64,000 nt of DNA from Piscinibacter sp943370595 (lineage in GTDB: Bacteria > Pseudomonadota > Gammaproteobacteria > Burkholderiales > Burkholderiaceae_C). Shown here piece by piece: positions 27,501 through 35,181 of the stretch; the first letter of the stretch is position 1, and every line of letters starts with the position of its first letter. The stretch lies in the NCBI GenBank assembly GCA_943370595.1, contig CALRRO020000010.1, positions 200,391 to 264,390 of the forward strand, in the 5' to 3' direction. Made by a program: the position numbers and the translations under genes. Under the pieces are notes generated by a model, which was not told where the DNA came from, made no database searches, and worked only from the letters and a program-made list of their open reading frames with translations.

Positions 27501-27794
27501 CTTCTGCACCAGCGTCTCGCTGGCGCGCAGCACCAGCGCCGCCTCGGGCATGCCGACCAGCTCGAGCGCACCCACCCCCTGGTGGATGGAGCTGCGCGCG
27601 CTGCGCAGCACGGCGGGGTCGACGGTGTCGACGTCGGAGCCACCGAGTGCCTCGGCTTCCTTCAGGCAGCGGCGCAGCGACTTGTGCGCCGCTTCCAGCG
27701 TGCGGCGCAGTTCATCCTGCACCCACGCCAGGGCGCTGAGGTCGTCGGCGGGTTCGCCCCGCGACGTGGCATTCGGGGCGGTTCGCGTGTCCAT
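21597..27794 (-). CDS. chpA: ChpA/PilL-type hybrid chemotaxis histidine kinase of the Pil-Chp system
   Basis: A 2065-residue cytosolic CheA-like kinase. Phosphotransfer (Hpt) domains with intact His are seen at His763 (FHTLKGSS), His1037 (AHSLAGSS) and His1281 (LHTLKGG). A degenerate N-terminal domain around residue 72 (SSIHQGVGALE) resembles FimL-like regions. Pro-rich linkers separate them. The CheA core follows: dimerisation near 1465, HATPase near 1600-1750 (N box LLRNSVTHG, DDGKGLD, GRGVGMDVV), CheW-like domain and a REC domain from 1942 with Asp1993. It would control type IV pilus twitching through PilG and PilH. Confidence 0.96.
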   Translation of the reverse strand: MDTRTAPNATSRGEPADDLSALAWVQDELRRTLEAAHKSLRRCLKEAEALGGSDVDTVDPAVLRSARSSIHQGVGALELVGMPEAALVLRASETLVQKYVAKPHKLTPQVVDEIEKSSFALLDYLARRLSGKPVSALSLFPQYRAVQEAAAAERIHPADLWNVDWRWRELPTDTGVPPRALDAATRTAMEGHLLGIMRTPQPTLAAARMSEGCAGLGATATDLQVATLWKLASAVFEAQAQGLLGFDVFSKRVASRLLAQYRVLERGDNEVSERLAQDLLFFCAQATSPGDGKRAPRLALVRQAYGLAHHVPVDYSASTLGRFDPAMVVQARKRVAAAKESWQAVAGGELHRLTGLNEQFSLVGDSLKRLFPLGEAFAAELQMAIAQTLNSAAAPAAPLAMEVATSLLYIEAALEDSDFDNPEQAERVRRLADRLGSVRDGRAPEPLEPWMEELYRRVSDRQTMGSVVQELRTSLSEAEKLIDQFFRNPTDRQVLIPVPSQLSAMRGVLSVLGIDQATAALLRMRDEVEGLIQTEIDPQRVTQTGLFDRLAGNLGALGFLIDMLSVQPQMAKSLFVFDPRTGTLDPVMGRGSQKQANVSLVEPRLIEQAQQLAMHAAQPEVPVADVARELEMLSHEAHLADQDSLAETVDRTREALARAEEADDREGVASVRGELTDVLVDFVASTSEPMGLEPEIAAVRAAPLSAPMPLSTAEPELAEDDEMREVFLEEAREVLHDAGVATGDLVQAPSDLGLLTTVRRAFHTLKGSSRMVGLKEFGEAAWACEQVYNTQLADHRAAAPELVEFTQWVLEQLTAWVADVAARRDAGRSAAAVKAAAHRLGGGEPPVSSPMPLAAAPVAPAAPLTLPPDLPSAPALDLTPPAPAVPALPEVSFDLDLSALDGVAGEPVPVPEAPDVPVDADALNQFFEPQATQPLPLAELPTPQPATVDLSLELIDLDLGGDAANQPVAEPAPAAEAAAPSDDDNVKIVGPLRIGIPLFNIYLNEADELSRRLTTEVAEWAMELHRPIGETPIALAHSLAGSSATVGFNDLSQLARALEHAQMRSQAIGYGTPEEARLFVDGAEEIRRLLHQFAAGFLKEPAPELLARLAEHELESARRLEAATAAADLPPVTGVGELTPVPTIERIDLDASPFVEPEPETLPPAAVEAAALSQPVPFFETSGLGAASAFGTLDTRVDALGVAELKPLAELPTAPVRHVEREVAIEGAEDIDAVDAVDAELFPIFEEEGQDLLPELAAKLRDWARRPGETAHAAACMRTLHTLKGGARLAGAMRLGEMAHRLETRIEQILADPPVAAADVEQLQARADGLSQVFEALRSRDAQVYAEAAASLAPLPVAEPAVSVVTLPPAELPPAPVLTDVVEPELLQAAPVPEAEPEPQPEPEPQPTASAAPARPAAATDLPPIDWSRFALGGVSARVVADKSQSASQSAVRVRAPLLDRLVNQAGEVSITRSRIESEVGQIKGSLGDLTENLERLRQQLRDIELQAETQMSSRLEAAKAMSQSFDPLEFDRFTRFQELTRMMAESVNDVATVQRTLQRSLDSTEDELATQARLTRDLQDDLLRTRMVEFESASDRLYRVVRQAAKETGKQVRLDIVGGSIEVDRGVLDRMTGSFEHLLRNSVTHGVETPDARTAQGKDAAGAILVSLTQEGNEVGIEFRDDGKGLDLERIRAKGLAMGLITPEQTVGDAELANLIFTPGFTTAESVTELAGRGVGMDVVRSEVNAMGGRIETATAPGQGTSFKLVLPLTTAVTQVVMLRCGEATVAVPSTLIEIVRRATPAEIDAAYAGGSYAVGERVVPFFWLGALLQLSAAPSENTGRTRPVVVVRSAQQRVALHVDEVLGNQEVVVKNLGPQLSRLPGLAGMTLLASGAVALIYNPVALATLYGETARNATFAALQGHRSGVPAAPTLMAEPQVAAVPLVLVVDDSLTVRRVTQRLLVREGYRVVLAKDGMEALEKLAEERPQVVLSDIEMPRMDGFDLVRNIRGDARLRDLPVIMITSRIAQKHRDYAAELGVDHYLGKPYSEEDLLALIGRYTAAALA

Positions 27795-27817
27795 GCAGTG
27801 CTCTCAGGCGAAGAGGG

Positions 27818-30136
27818 TCACTCGATCTTGAATCGCGCCACCGACTGCTTCAGTTCCTCCGCAGTCCGCGACAGTTCGCGCACCATCGCAGCGGTCGAGC
27901 GCGTACCTTCTCCGGTCTGCTCGGTCACCGCGAAGATGTGCTGGATGTTGGCCGCCACCACGTTGGCGGACTGGGCTTCCTGCTGCGCCTGGTTCGAGAT
28001 CTGCGCAATCAGGTCGGCCAGCTGGCGCGACACGCGGTCGATTTCGCCCAGCGCGGTACCGGCCGCGTCGGACAGTCGTGCGTTCTCGACCACACCCTGC
28101 GTGCTGCGCTCCATGGCGCCCACCGCGTCCTGGGTGTCGGTCTGAATGGTCTTGACCAGCGCCGCGATCTGGCGCGTCGCGTCGGCGGAGCGTTCCGCCA
28201 GCCGCTGCACTTCTTCCGCAACCACCGAGAAGCCTCGTCCCGCTTCACCGGCCGAGGCGGCCTGGATGGCTGCGTTCAGTGCCAGCACGTTCGTCTGCTC
28301 GGTAATGTCCGAGATCAGTTCGGTGATTTCACCGATCTCCTGCGACGACTCGCCCAGCCGCTTGATCCGCTTGGAGGTTTCCTGGATCTGGTCACGCAGC
28401 AGGTTCATGCCGCCGATGGTGTTCTGCACCGCGCGCAGGCCCGACTCCGCGGCGTCCAGCGACTGGCGCGCCACCTGGGCCGTTTCCTGGGCGCGGCCCG
28501 ACACGTCGTTGATTCGGCCGGCCATCTGCAGCACCGACTCGCCGGTGTCGCGGATCTCGCGCAGCTGCTCGGTCGACGCGGCCAGCAGCTCGGTCGAAGT
28601 GGCTTCCACCTGCTGGGTGGTTTCGGTCACCCGACCCACCGTGCCCTGCACCTGCGACACCAGCGAGCGAAGTTCTTCCACGGTGTAGTTCACCGAGTCG
28701 GCGATGGCGCCCGTGATGTCTTCCGTCACTGTCGCCTGTTGCGTCAGGTCACCTTCCGCAACCGTCTGCAGTTCGTTCATCAGTCGCAAAATGGCGGCCT
28801 GGTTCGCGTCGTTGACGCGCTTGGCTTCCTGCTCCTGACGTTCCGCTTCCTGCCGCTGCGATTCGGCCAGCTGCGCACGCTGCGCCTGGTCACGCACATA
28901 CAGGCGCAGGAAACCGAGGCCGCCGATGATGATCAGCGCGGCGAACCCGATCAGTGACAGGAAGCTGCCGAAGCCGAAGCCGGTCTGCTTGGACAGGCCT
29001 TCCTGCACCGCCTCCAGGCCCTTGCGAAGCGGTTCGCTGTCCGAAATGATCGAGGCCTGCGCCTCGCGCGCCGACACCAGGCCCTGCAGGTTGCCCAGAA
29101 TGGCGCTGGCCTGCGTACGGGTCTCTTCGTACTGCTTGAGCAGCGCGCCGAGGCGTTCCTTGGTCTGCGGGTCCTTGGTGCCGGGCAGGCGCAGCTCGGG
29201 GTTGCCGTCGGACAGGCCTTGTGCGATCTCGCGGAACGAGTTCAGGTCCTTGCCGAGCAGGAACACAGCCTCCGGCGATACGCCTTCCATGGTCAGGAAT
29301 TCGTTGGCCGACTTGCCGATGCGCTGCGTCAGCATCACCAGCTGGCCGACTGCGGACAGTTCGGCCGGCGAGGCTTCCTGCTGCAGCTTCAGCGACGACA
29401 CCGTCTCGGCGATTTCCAGCAGGTCGGACGACTGGCGGTTGATGGTGCGCAGCGCCTGTCCCACCTGGGTCAGGATCTTCTGCTGCGCAATCACGGTGTT
29501 GGCGTTCTTCTCGGCGCGGTCGACCAGCGGCATCAGCGGGTCGATCAGTTCCTGCACAGCCGCCGGCGCTGCGGCCAGCGCGCCTTCACCCGTCTTCAGT
29601 TCACGCACGGTCCGGGCCAGCACGTCGGTGCTCTCGCGCACTTCCGGGAAGGCCTGCGGGCTGCCGATCAGCGCCTGCGACACCGACTTCGCCAGCCGCT
29701 GCGACTGCATCAGCGCCTGACCGGAGGCACCCACCTGGGCCGAGCCGCGGGTGGCGGCGTTCAGCGACAGGATGGTGGTGGCCACCACGCCGACGATGCC
29801 CAGCAGCACCAGGCCGCCAAGGATGCGCTGCTGCTCGCCCAGCGGCCGCGCGCCGATCACCGGCAGACCGCCGGTGCCCGCCGACATCGTCTCGGGACCG
29901 GCATTGCGGGCCTCGCTGAACTCGGCCATCTCCGAGGGCGCGGCCTCGGTGATGATGGACGAGTCCATCTGCGCCGTCTGCTGCAGGCTGCTCACGTCCA
30001 GCGCCACGGTGCCGCCCGCGCCGGGCAGCGGCAGGTCGACATCGCGGCCCCCGGGCTCGTCGAAGCGGTCCTGCTCGAGCGTGTCCATGTCGGCGTCCTT
30101 GCGCCCCAATCCCTTGATCTTGTTCAGGAAGCTCAT
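27818..30136 (-). CDS. pilJ: PilJ methyl-accepting chemotaxis protein
   Basis: A 772-residue transmembrane receptor of the Pil-Chp pathway. A long cytosolic N-terminus (about 100 residues, unlike typical MCPs) precedes TM1 at 105-125. A periplasmic PilJ-type sensor region follows, TM2 is near 388-410, then a HAMP-like region and the signalling hairpin with tip EQTNVLALNAAIQAASAGEA near 615. An AGAGGA site precedes the ATG. It sits between pilI and chpA, 23 bases upstream of the latter. Confidence 0.95.
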   Translation of the reverse strand: MSFLNKIKGLGRKDADMDTLEQDRFDEPGGRDVDLPLPGAGGTVALDVSSLQQTAQMDSSIITEAAPSEMAEFSEARNAGPETMSAGTGGLPVIGARPLGEQQRILGGLVLLGIVGVVATTILSLNAATRGSAQVGASGQALMQSQRLAKSVSQALIGSPQAFPEVRESTDVLARTVRELKTGEGALAAAPAAVQELIDPLMPLVDRAEKNANTVIAQQKILTQVGQALRTINRQSSDLLEIAETVSSLKLQQEASPAELSAVGQLVMLTQRIGKSANEFLTMEGVSPEAVFLLGKDLNSFREIAQGLSDGNPELRLPGTKDPQTKERLGALLKQYEETRTQASAILGNLQGLVSAREAQASIISDSEPLRKGLEAVQEGLSKQTGFGFGSFLSLIGFAALIIIGGLGFLRLYVRDQAQRAQLAESQRQEAERQEQEAKRVNDANQAAILRLMNELQTVAEGDLTQQATVTEDITGAIADSVNYTVEELRSLVSQVQGTVGRVTETTQQVEATSTELLAASTEQLREIRDTGESVLQMAGRINDVSGRAQETAQVARQSLDAAESGLRAVQNTIGGMNLLRDQIQETSKRIKRLGESSQEIGEITELISDITEQTNVLALNAAIQAASAGEAGRGFSVVAEEVQRLAERSADATRQIAALVKTIQTDTQDAVGAMERSTQGVVENARLSDAAGTALGEIDRVSRQLADLIAQISNQAQQEAQSANVVAANIQHIFAVTEQTGEGTRSTAAMVRELSRTAEELKQSVARFKIE

Positions 30137-30165
30137 GTGTTCCTCTTCGGTCTTGTTCAGCCTGT

Positions 30166-30684
30166 TCAGCCGACGATCCTCAGGAAGGCCTCGTCGCCGG
30201 CAAGCGCGGCGAGACTCAGTTCCTGCCACGGGCGCCCTGCGCCATCGCGGTAACGCGCCCCCACGAAGGCCGGCCGGGGCACGCCATCGTCGGGTTCGCG
30301 TTGCAGTTGCTCTTCACCTCGCAGTCCGGCGAGGCGGTCGACCAGCAGCACGCAGTTCAGCTCGAGCGACTGGTTGAAGCCGACCAGCTGGGCTTGCTGC
30401 GACATTCCTTCGCCGGCCTTCACGCCGAGGAATCCGGCCAGGTCGACGACGCCATGCAGGTGGCCGCGCAGGTTGGCCACGCCAATGAACCAGCGGTGGG
30501 TGTGCGGCACGGGGACCAGCGGCGCGAGGGCGAAGATCTCGCCCGCCTCGCGCAGCGGGAACAGGATGCCGCGCCCGCTGACCTCCACCGCCAGCCAGGA
30601 GCTGCCGCGCTGCTGAGTCCGCGCCGCCTGCAGCCGCTCGGCCAGCCGGCTCTGGAGTTCGCGCAGTGCTTCCTTCTTGGCCAT
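30166..30684 (-). CDS. pilI: PilI CheW-like coupling protein
   Basis: A 172-residue CheW-domain protein that couples the PilJ receptor to the ChpA kinase. The SSWLAVEVSGRGILFPL strand and the WFIGVANLRGHLHGVVDLAGFLG segment are typical of CheW domains. It lies 12 bases downstream of pilH and about 29 bases upstream of pilJ. Confidence 0.93.
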   Translation of the reverse strand: MAKKEALRELQSRLAERLQAARTQQRGSSWLAVEVSGRGILFPLREAGEIFALAPLVPVPHTHRWFIGVANLRGHLHGVVDLAGFLGVKAGEGMSQQAQLVGFNQSLELNCVLLVDRLAGLRGEEQLQREPDDGVPRPAFVGARYRDGAGRPWQELSLAALAGDEAFLRIVG

Positions 30685-30696
30685 TCGGATGCGTGC

Positions 30697-31062
30697 TTAG
30701 TCGAAGGCGCGGATCTTGGCGACCAGCTCGTCCGGATCGACCGGCTTGACGATGTAGTCGCGCGCACCCTGACGCATGCCCCAGACCTTGTCGGTTTCCT
30801 GGTTCTTGCTCGTGCACATGATCACCGGCACATCGGTGAAGCGCGGGTCACGGGTGATCGCACGGGTCAGCTGGAAGCCGTTCTGGCCGGGCATGACCAC
30901 GTCCATCAGGATCAGGTCGGGCTTTTCCTCGCCCAGGCGACGCATGGCGTCCTCGCCGTTCTCGGCGGTGCGCACGGCGAAGCCACGCTTGCCCAGCAGT
31001 TCGGACAGGTGGTGCAGCTCGGTCTTGGAGTCGTCGACCAGCAGGATCTTCTGGATCGGCAT
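30697..31062 (-). CDS. pilH: PilH response regulator
   Basis: A 121-residue stand-alone CheY-like receiver. Acidic residues DD at 10-11, phospho-acceptor Asp54 in LILMDVVMPG, the Thr in MCTSKN and the conserved Lys in IVKPVD are all present, so it should accept phosphate from ChpA. PilH modulates pilus retraction in Pseudomonas. It is followed closely by pilI. Confidence 0.95.
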   Translation of the reverse strand: MPIQKILLVDDSKTELHHLSELLGKRGFAVRTAENGEDAMRRLGEEKPDLILMDVVMPGQNGFQLTRAITRDPRFTDVPVIMCTSKNQETDKVWGMRQGARDYIVKPVDPDELVAKIRAFD

Positions 31063-31148
31063 GATGGGTCCTCAGTAAGCGCCGGCTTCGCGGCCGACGC
31101 TGTCGCTATCGGCGGACTGGTGCCCGCGGGGTTCGGTACAAGCCGTGA

Positions 31149-31547
31149 TCATGCGGCACGCCGGTGCTGCGCCACAGCCTGCAGGAGCTGATCTTTCGTG
31201 AACGGTTTGGTGAGATAGTCTTCCGAACCGACCATCCGGCCGCGCGCCTTGTCGAACAGACCATCCTTGGACGACAGCATGATGACCGGCACCTTGGCGA
31301 AACGCAGGTTGCGCTTGATGATCGCGCAGGTCTGGTATCCGTCCAGGCGCGGCATCAGGATGTCGCAGAAGATCAGGTCGGGGTCGTGGTCATTGACCTT
31401 GGACAGCGCATCGAATCCGTCCTCGGCCAGCAGCACCTCGTGGCCGCCCTGCTTGAGGAAGATCTCGGCGCTGCGCCGGATGGTGTTGCTGTCGTCGATG
31501 ACCAGCACCTTGATGCCAGCGGCACCGGCGGGTTTCTCATTGCTCAC
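31149..31547 (-). CDS. pilG: PilG response regulator
   Basis: A 132-residue stand-alone receiver with acidic DD at 18-19, phospho-acceptor Asp62 in FCDILMPRLDG and Lys in LTKPFTKDQ. PilG promotes pilus extension in Pseudomonas and is the first chemotaxis gene of this operon. An 86-base gap separates it from pilH. It follows rubredoxin by 57 bases. Confidence 0.95.
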   Translation of the reverse strand: MSNEKPAGAAGIKVLVIDDSNTIRRSAEIFLKQGGHEVLLAEDGFDALSKVNDHDPDLIFCDILMPRLDGYQTCAIIKRNLRFAKVPVIMLSSKDGLFDKARGRMVGSEDYLTKPFTKDQLLQAVAQHRRAA

Positions 31548-31604
31548 CGAGCATTCTCCTCATCGACTCGACAGACGGCTCCACGGGCAGGCTTGCCGGT
31601 GGAG

Positions 31605-31778
31605 TCAGACCTGGACCATCTCGAAGTCTTCCTTGCGCGCACCGCACTCCGGGCAGGTCCAGTTCATCGGGACCTGCTCCCATGGGGTGCCGGGCGCGAT
31701 GCCGTGCTCGGGATCCCCCGCCGCCTCGTCGTAGATCCATCCACAGATGAGGCACATCCAGGTTCGGGGTTCGCTCAC
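31605..31778 (-). CDS. Rubredoxin
   Basis: A 57-residue one-iron electron-transfer protein. The two iron-binding Cys pairs CLICGW and CPECGA are spaced as in classical rubredoxins. A GTG start is used to give the usual SEPRTWMCLICGW N-terminus; an ATG seven codons downstream is the alternative. A possible promoter (TTGCTT, 19 bases, TACAAT; 31817-31847) lies upstream. Rubredoxin next to pilG recurs in Burkholderiales, but no functional link is known. Confidence 0.93.
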   Translation of the reverse strand: MSEPRTWMCLICGWIYDEAAGDPEHGIAPGTPWEQVPMNWTCPECGARKEDFEMVQV

Positions 31779-31941
31779 GGCGCGTCGTTGCCTTCACTAC
31801 AATGCAATGGAACCAGATTGTAGCCACGCGGTTTCGCAAAAAAGCAAGGCCGTGTAGGCACATACGCAACTTTCTTCACGTTCGGCTGTAAGTGCAGGGA
31901 ACGTTTTCGCCACCCCTTCCCGACCGCTTCGGCCCGCTGCC

Positions 31942-32889
31942 ATGACCCCTGAAACCACCCCCGACGCCGCCGGCGGCGACACGCTGCAGGAGCAGCCCGC
32001 CCCGGCCTGCGTGATGAGCTTCAACGCCAGCGACCCGAGCGGCGCCGGTGGCGTGGCCGGCGACGTGGCCACCATCGCCGCCATGGGCGCCCACGCCCTG
32101 CCGGTGGTGACCAGCATCGTGATGCGCGACACCGCGGAAGTCTTCGACCAGCACGTGATTGATGCCGACGTGGTCGCCGAGCAGGCGCGCAGCATCCTGG
32201 AAGACGTGACCATCGCCGCCTGGAAGGTCGGCTTCCTGGGCTCGGCCGAGGGGGTCAGCGCGGTGGCGGAGATCCTCTCCGACTACCCCGACGTGCCGCT
32301 GGTGTCCTACCTGCCCAACCTGAGCTGGGTCGAGGAAGACGCGCAGCAGGCCTATCTGGACGCCTTCCGCGAGTTGGTGCTGCCACAGACCGAGGTGCTG
32401 GTGGGCAGCCACCAGACGCTGACCGACTTCCTGCTGCCCGACTGGGACAACGAGCGCCCGGCCTCGCCGCGCGAGCTGGCAGTGGCCGCCGCCGAACACG
32501 GCGCACGCTTCGTGCTCGTGACCAGCGTGGTGCTGCCCAACACCAAGGGCCCGGACCAGTACCTGGACAACGTGCTCGCCTCGGCGCAGGGCGCGATCAC
32601 CGGCGAGAAGTTCGAGCGCTTCGACGTCGCCTTCGTCGGCGCCGGCGACACGCTGGCCGCGGCGCTGGCCGCGCTGCTCGCCTCGGGCGCCGAACTGCAT
32701 GCCGCCGTCGGCGAGGCACTGACCTTCCTCGACCAGTCGCTCGACGCCGGCTTCCGCCCGGGTATGGGCAACGTCGTGCCCGACCGCTTCTTCTGGGCGC
32801 TGCCGCCCGAGGAAGAGGGCGAAGGCGGCGAGCCCGCCGCCGAAGACACCACCGACACCACGCCGAAGGGCCCCCGCCATGTCCATTGA
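31942..32889 (+). CDS. thiD: ThiD-like hydroxymethylpyrimidine/phosphomethylpyrimidine kinase
   Basis: A 315-residue ribokinase-fold protein related to ThiD, which phosphorylates HMP and HMP-P in thiamine synthesis. SFNASDPSGAGGVAGD at about residues 26-41 matches the N-terminal substrate loop. The C-terminal anion hole reads VGAGDTLAAAL instead of the commoner GTGCTLS. A non-conserved acidic tail of about 30 residues follows. No ribosome-binding site is evident at the ATG. It overlaps hemL by 11 bases; no other thiamine genes are nearby, so the exact substrate is less certain. Confidence 0.82.
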   Translation: MTPETTPDAAGGDTLQEQPAPACVMSFNASDPSGAGGVAGDVATIAAMGAHALPVVTSIVMRDTAEVFDQHVIDADVVAEQARSILEDVTIAAWKVGFLGSAEGVSAVAEILSDYPDVPLVSYLPNLSWVEEDAQQAYLDAFRELVLPQTEVLVGSHQTLTDFLLPDWDNERPASPRELAVAAAEHGARFVLVTSVVLPNTKGPDQYLDNVLASAQGAITGEKFERFDVAFVGAGDTLAAALAALLASGAELHAAVGEALTFLDQSLDAGFRPGMGNVVPDRFFWALPPEEEGEGGEPAAEDTTDTTPKGPRHVH

Positions 32890-34180
32890 GAAGAAGAGCA
32901 ATGCCGCGCTGTTCGCGCGTGCCCAGAAGGTCATTCCCGGCGGCGTCAACTCGCCAGTGCGCGCCTTCCGTGCCGTCGGCGGCACGCCGCGCTTCATCGC
33001 CAGCGCGCACGGCGCCTACATGGTCGATGCCGAGGGCCAGCGCTACATCGACTACATCGGCTCCTGGGGCCCGATGATCCTGGGCCACGGCCACCCGGCG
33101 GTACTCGAGGCGGTGCAGAAGGCGGCGACCGAAGGCTTCTCGTTCGGCGCGCCGACCGAGCGCGAGATCGAGCTCGCCGAAGAGATTCTCAGCCTGGTGC
33201 CGAGCATGGACCAGGTGCGCCTGGTCAGCTCCGGCACCGAGGCGGCGATGAGCGCGCTGCGCCTGGCGCGCGGCGCCACCGGCCGCAGCAAGATCGTCAA
33301 GTTCGAGGGCTGCTACCACGGCCATGCCGATGCGCTGCTGGTGAAGGCCGGCTCCGGGCTGGCCACCTTCGGCCACCCGACCAGCGCTGGCGTGCCGGCC
33401 GAAGTGGTGCAGCACACCCTCGTGCTCGAGTACAACAACGTGGCGCAGATCGAGGAGGCTTTCTCCCTGCACGGCAGCGAGATCGCCTGCGTGATGATCG
33501 AGCCGATCGCCGGCAACATGAACTTCGTGCGCGCCAGCGTGCCGTTCATGACGAAACTGCGCGAGCTGTGCACGAAGCACGGTGCGCTGCTGGTCTTTGA
33601 CGAGGTGATGACCGGCTTCCGCGTCGCGCTGGGCAGCGCGCAGAGCCTGTACGCCAAGCTCATCCCCGGCTTCGTGCCCGACGTCAGCGTGTTCGGCAAG
33701 GTCATCGGCGGCGGCATGCCGCTGGCCGCCTTCGGCGGGCGCCGCGCGGTGATGGAGCAGCTCGCGCCGCTCGGGCCGGTCTACCAGGCCGGAACGTTGT
33801 CGGGCAACCCGGTGGCCACGGCCTGCGGCCTGGCCACGCTGCGCGAGATCCGCAAGCCTGGCTTCTACGAGGCGCTGGGCGCGAAGACGACCTCGCTGGT
33901 CGACGGCCTGCTCGGTGCTGCCCGCGACGCCGGCGTGCCCATGGTCGGCGACAGCGAAGGCGGCATGTTCGGCTTCTTCTTCGCCAGCGAACTGCCGGAG
34001 AACTACCCGGCGGTGATCGCCACCGACAAGGAACGCTTCAACGCCTTCTTCCACGCCATGCTGGACTCGGGTGTGTACTTCGCACCGGCGCTGTACGAGG
34101 CCGGCTTCGTCAGCGCGGCCCACAGCGCCGAAGACATCGCGGCCACCGTGGCGGCGGCCGCGAAGGCGCTGAAGCGCTGA
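32879..34180 (+). CDS. hemL: Glutamate-1-semialdehyde 2,1-aminomutase
   Basis: A 433-residue PLP enzyme making 5-aminolevulinate for heme. The N-terminus IPGGVNSPVRAF, the SSGTEAAMSALRLARG phosphate-binding segment, the DEVMTGFR motif and the PLP lysine in GKVIGGGMPLAAF are intact, and length equals the family norm. It starts inside the 3' end of the ThiD-like gene, suggesting coupled translation. It supports heme supply for the oxidase encoded at the other end of the window. Confidence 0.98.
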   Translation: MSIEKKSNAALFARAQKVIPGGVNSPVRAFRAVGGTPRFIASAHGAYMVDAEGQRYIDYIGSWGPMILGHGHPAVLEAVQKAATEGFSFGAPTEREIELAEEILSLVPSMDQVRLVSSGTEAAMSALRLARGATGRSKIVKFEGCYHGHADALLVKAGSGLATFGHPTSAGVPAEVVQHTLVLEYNNVAQIEEAFSLHGSEIACVMIEPIAGNMNFVRASVPFMTKLRELCTKHGALLVFDEVMTGFRVALGSAQSLYAKLIPGFVPDVSVFGKVIGGGMPLAAFGGRRAVMEQLAPLGPVYQAGTLSGNPVATACGLATLREIRKPGFYEALGAKTTSLVDGLLGAARDAGVPMVGDSEGGMFGFFFASELPENYPAVIATDKERFNAFFHAMLDSGVYFAPALYEAGFVSAAHSAEDIAATVAAAAKALKR

Positions 34181-34203
34181 GCGTCTCGCTCAGGCCGGCT
34201 GGA

Positions 34204-34671
34204 TCACGCGGGTGACGAACGCAGGCCGTAGGTCTGCGCGCCCACCATCAGGTACTCGACGCGCAGGATCGCATCGCCCTTCTCGCCGGCGAAGGTGAAG
34301 CCGAGCACCGCGACCGCATCGCCGTCGCGGATCTCGGCCACCTTCCAGGCCTCCATGCGCGTCAGCGGTGCCAGCTCGATGTGCCAGACCTTGTCCTTGC
34401 GGGTGGGCAGCTGCGCTCGCGCAAACAGCCCCGCGCCGTCGACGCTGGCCGACTGCGCCGGCACCGCGCGCTTCGCCAGGTCCGCAGGCAGCTTCAGATC
34501 GGCATCGAGCTCGAGGTCGAGCTCGGCATGCGGGTTGCGCCAGGCGACCTTGCGCGCCTTGCCCGACAGGTAGAGGGGCCGGCCCTGGTCGAAGCTGCTC
34601 CAACCGTGGTGGGCGAAGGCCGGTGCGAGCGGCGCGGCGGCCGCGGCGATCAGGAGGTGTCTGCGCTGCAT
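34204..34671 (-). CDS. DUF6152 family exported protein
   Basis: A 155-residue protein with a Sec or Tat-like signal (MQRRHLLIAAAAAPLAPAFA, cleaved near residue 20) followed by a HHGWSSFD start to the mature chain. This matches the DUF6152 family of periplasmic proteins. The mature domain is mostly beta-strand. Function is unknown. The stop lies 23 bases from the convergent hemL, and the membrane-protein gene upstream is 14 bases away, so the pair is likely co-expressed. Confidence 0.75.
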   Translation of the reverse strand: MQRRHLLIAAAAAPLAPAFAHHGWSSFDQGRPLYLSGKARKVAWRNPHAELDLELDADLKLPADLAKRAVPAQSASVDGAGLFARAQLPTRKDKVWHIELAPLTRMEAWKVAEIRDGDAVAVLGFTFAGEKGDAILRVEYLMVGAQTYGLRSSPA

Positions 34672-34685
34672 GGAGAGGGCTCCGG

Positions 34686-35129
34686 TCAGTAGTAGGCGAT
34701 CCAGCGACCGCAGATGATGACCGCCAGCCAAAGCCCCAGCGACACCAAGGTCTGAGCCCGCGCGAAGCGGTCGAGCGTCTGCAGCCCACCGCGCGCGTGG
34801 AAGGAGGCGGCGTTCAGCCCGGCAAGCATCAGCAAGGCCATCTTGATGACGAACATCCGGTTGGCGAGCAGCTCGCCCGGCTGGCTGATGAACATGGTCA
34901 GGCCCGTGGTCGCGGCCAGGCCGAAGCCGGTCAGCGTCAGCGGCAGTGCCAGCCGCGCCAGCGGCTCGACCGGCAGGCTCGCGCCCAGGCCCCAGACGCG
35001 CAGCTCCAGCAGCACCAGGCTGCCGAGCAGCAGCGCGATGCCGACCACGTGCAGCGACTCGAGCAGCGGATACAGCCAGGGGTGGCTGGCGATCCACGCG
35101 AAGGCAACGATCGGTCGAGGCTCGGGCAT
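34686..35129 (-). CDS. Integral membrane protein, DUF6644-like
   Basis: A 147-residue protein with about four transmembrane helices. It has a conserved-looking SLHVVGIALLLGSLVLLELR motif with an in-helix His, and an N-terminal WIASHPWLYPLLE. This resembles small DUF6644/DUF2214-like membrane proteins that might bind heme, but that is not shown. It pairs with the DUF6152 gene downstream. The start MPEPRP was chosen because the upstream extension overlaps mpl and lacks membrane character. Confidence 0.65.
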   Translation of the reverse strand: MPEPRPIVAFAWIASHPWLYPLLESLHVVGIALLLGSLVLLELRVWGLGASLPVEPLARLALPLTLTGFGLAATTGLTMFISQPGELLANRMFVIKMALLMLAGLNAASFHARGGLQTLDRFARAQTLVSLGLWLAVIICGRWIAYY

Positions 35130-35181
35130 GGCCCCGCACCTTAGCAGTTCCGCTGTCACCACCGCTCCATAGAATCGGCCC

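Noticed and set aside
24522..28145. A 1207-codon plus-strand frame opposite chpA and pilJ
   Set aside because: Composition is Arg/Gln/His-rich with no domains; the opposite strand encodes recognisable kinase and receptor domains.
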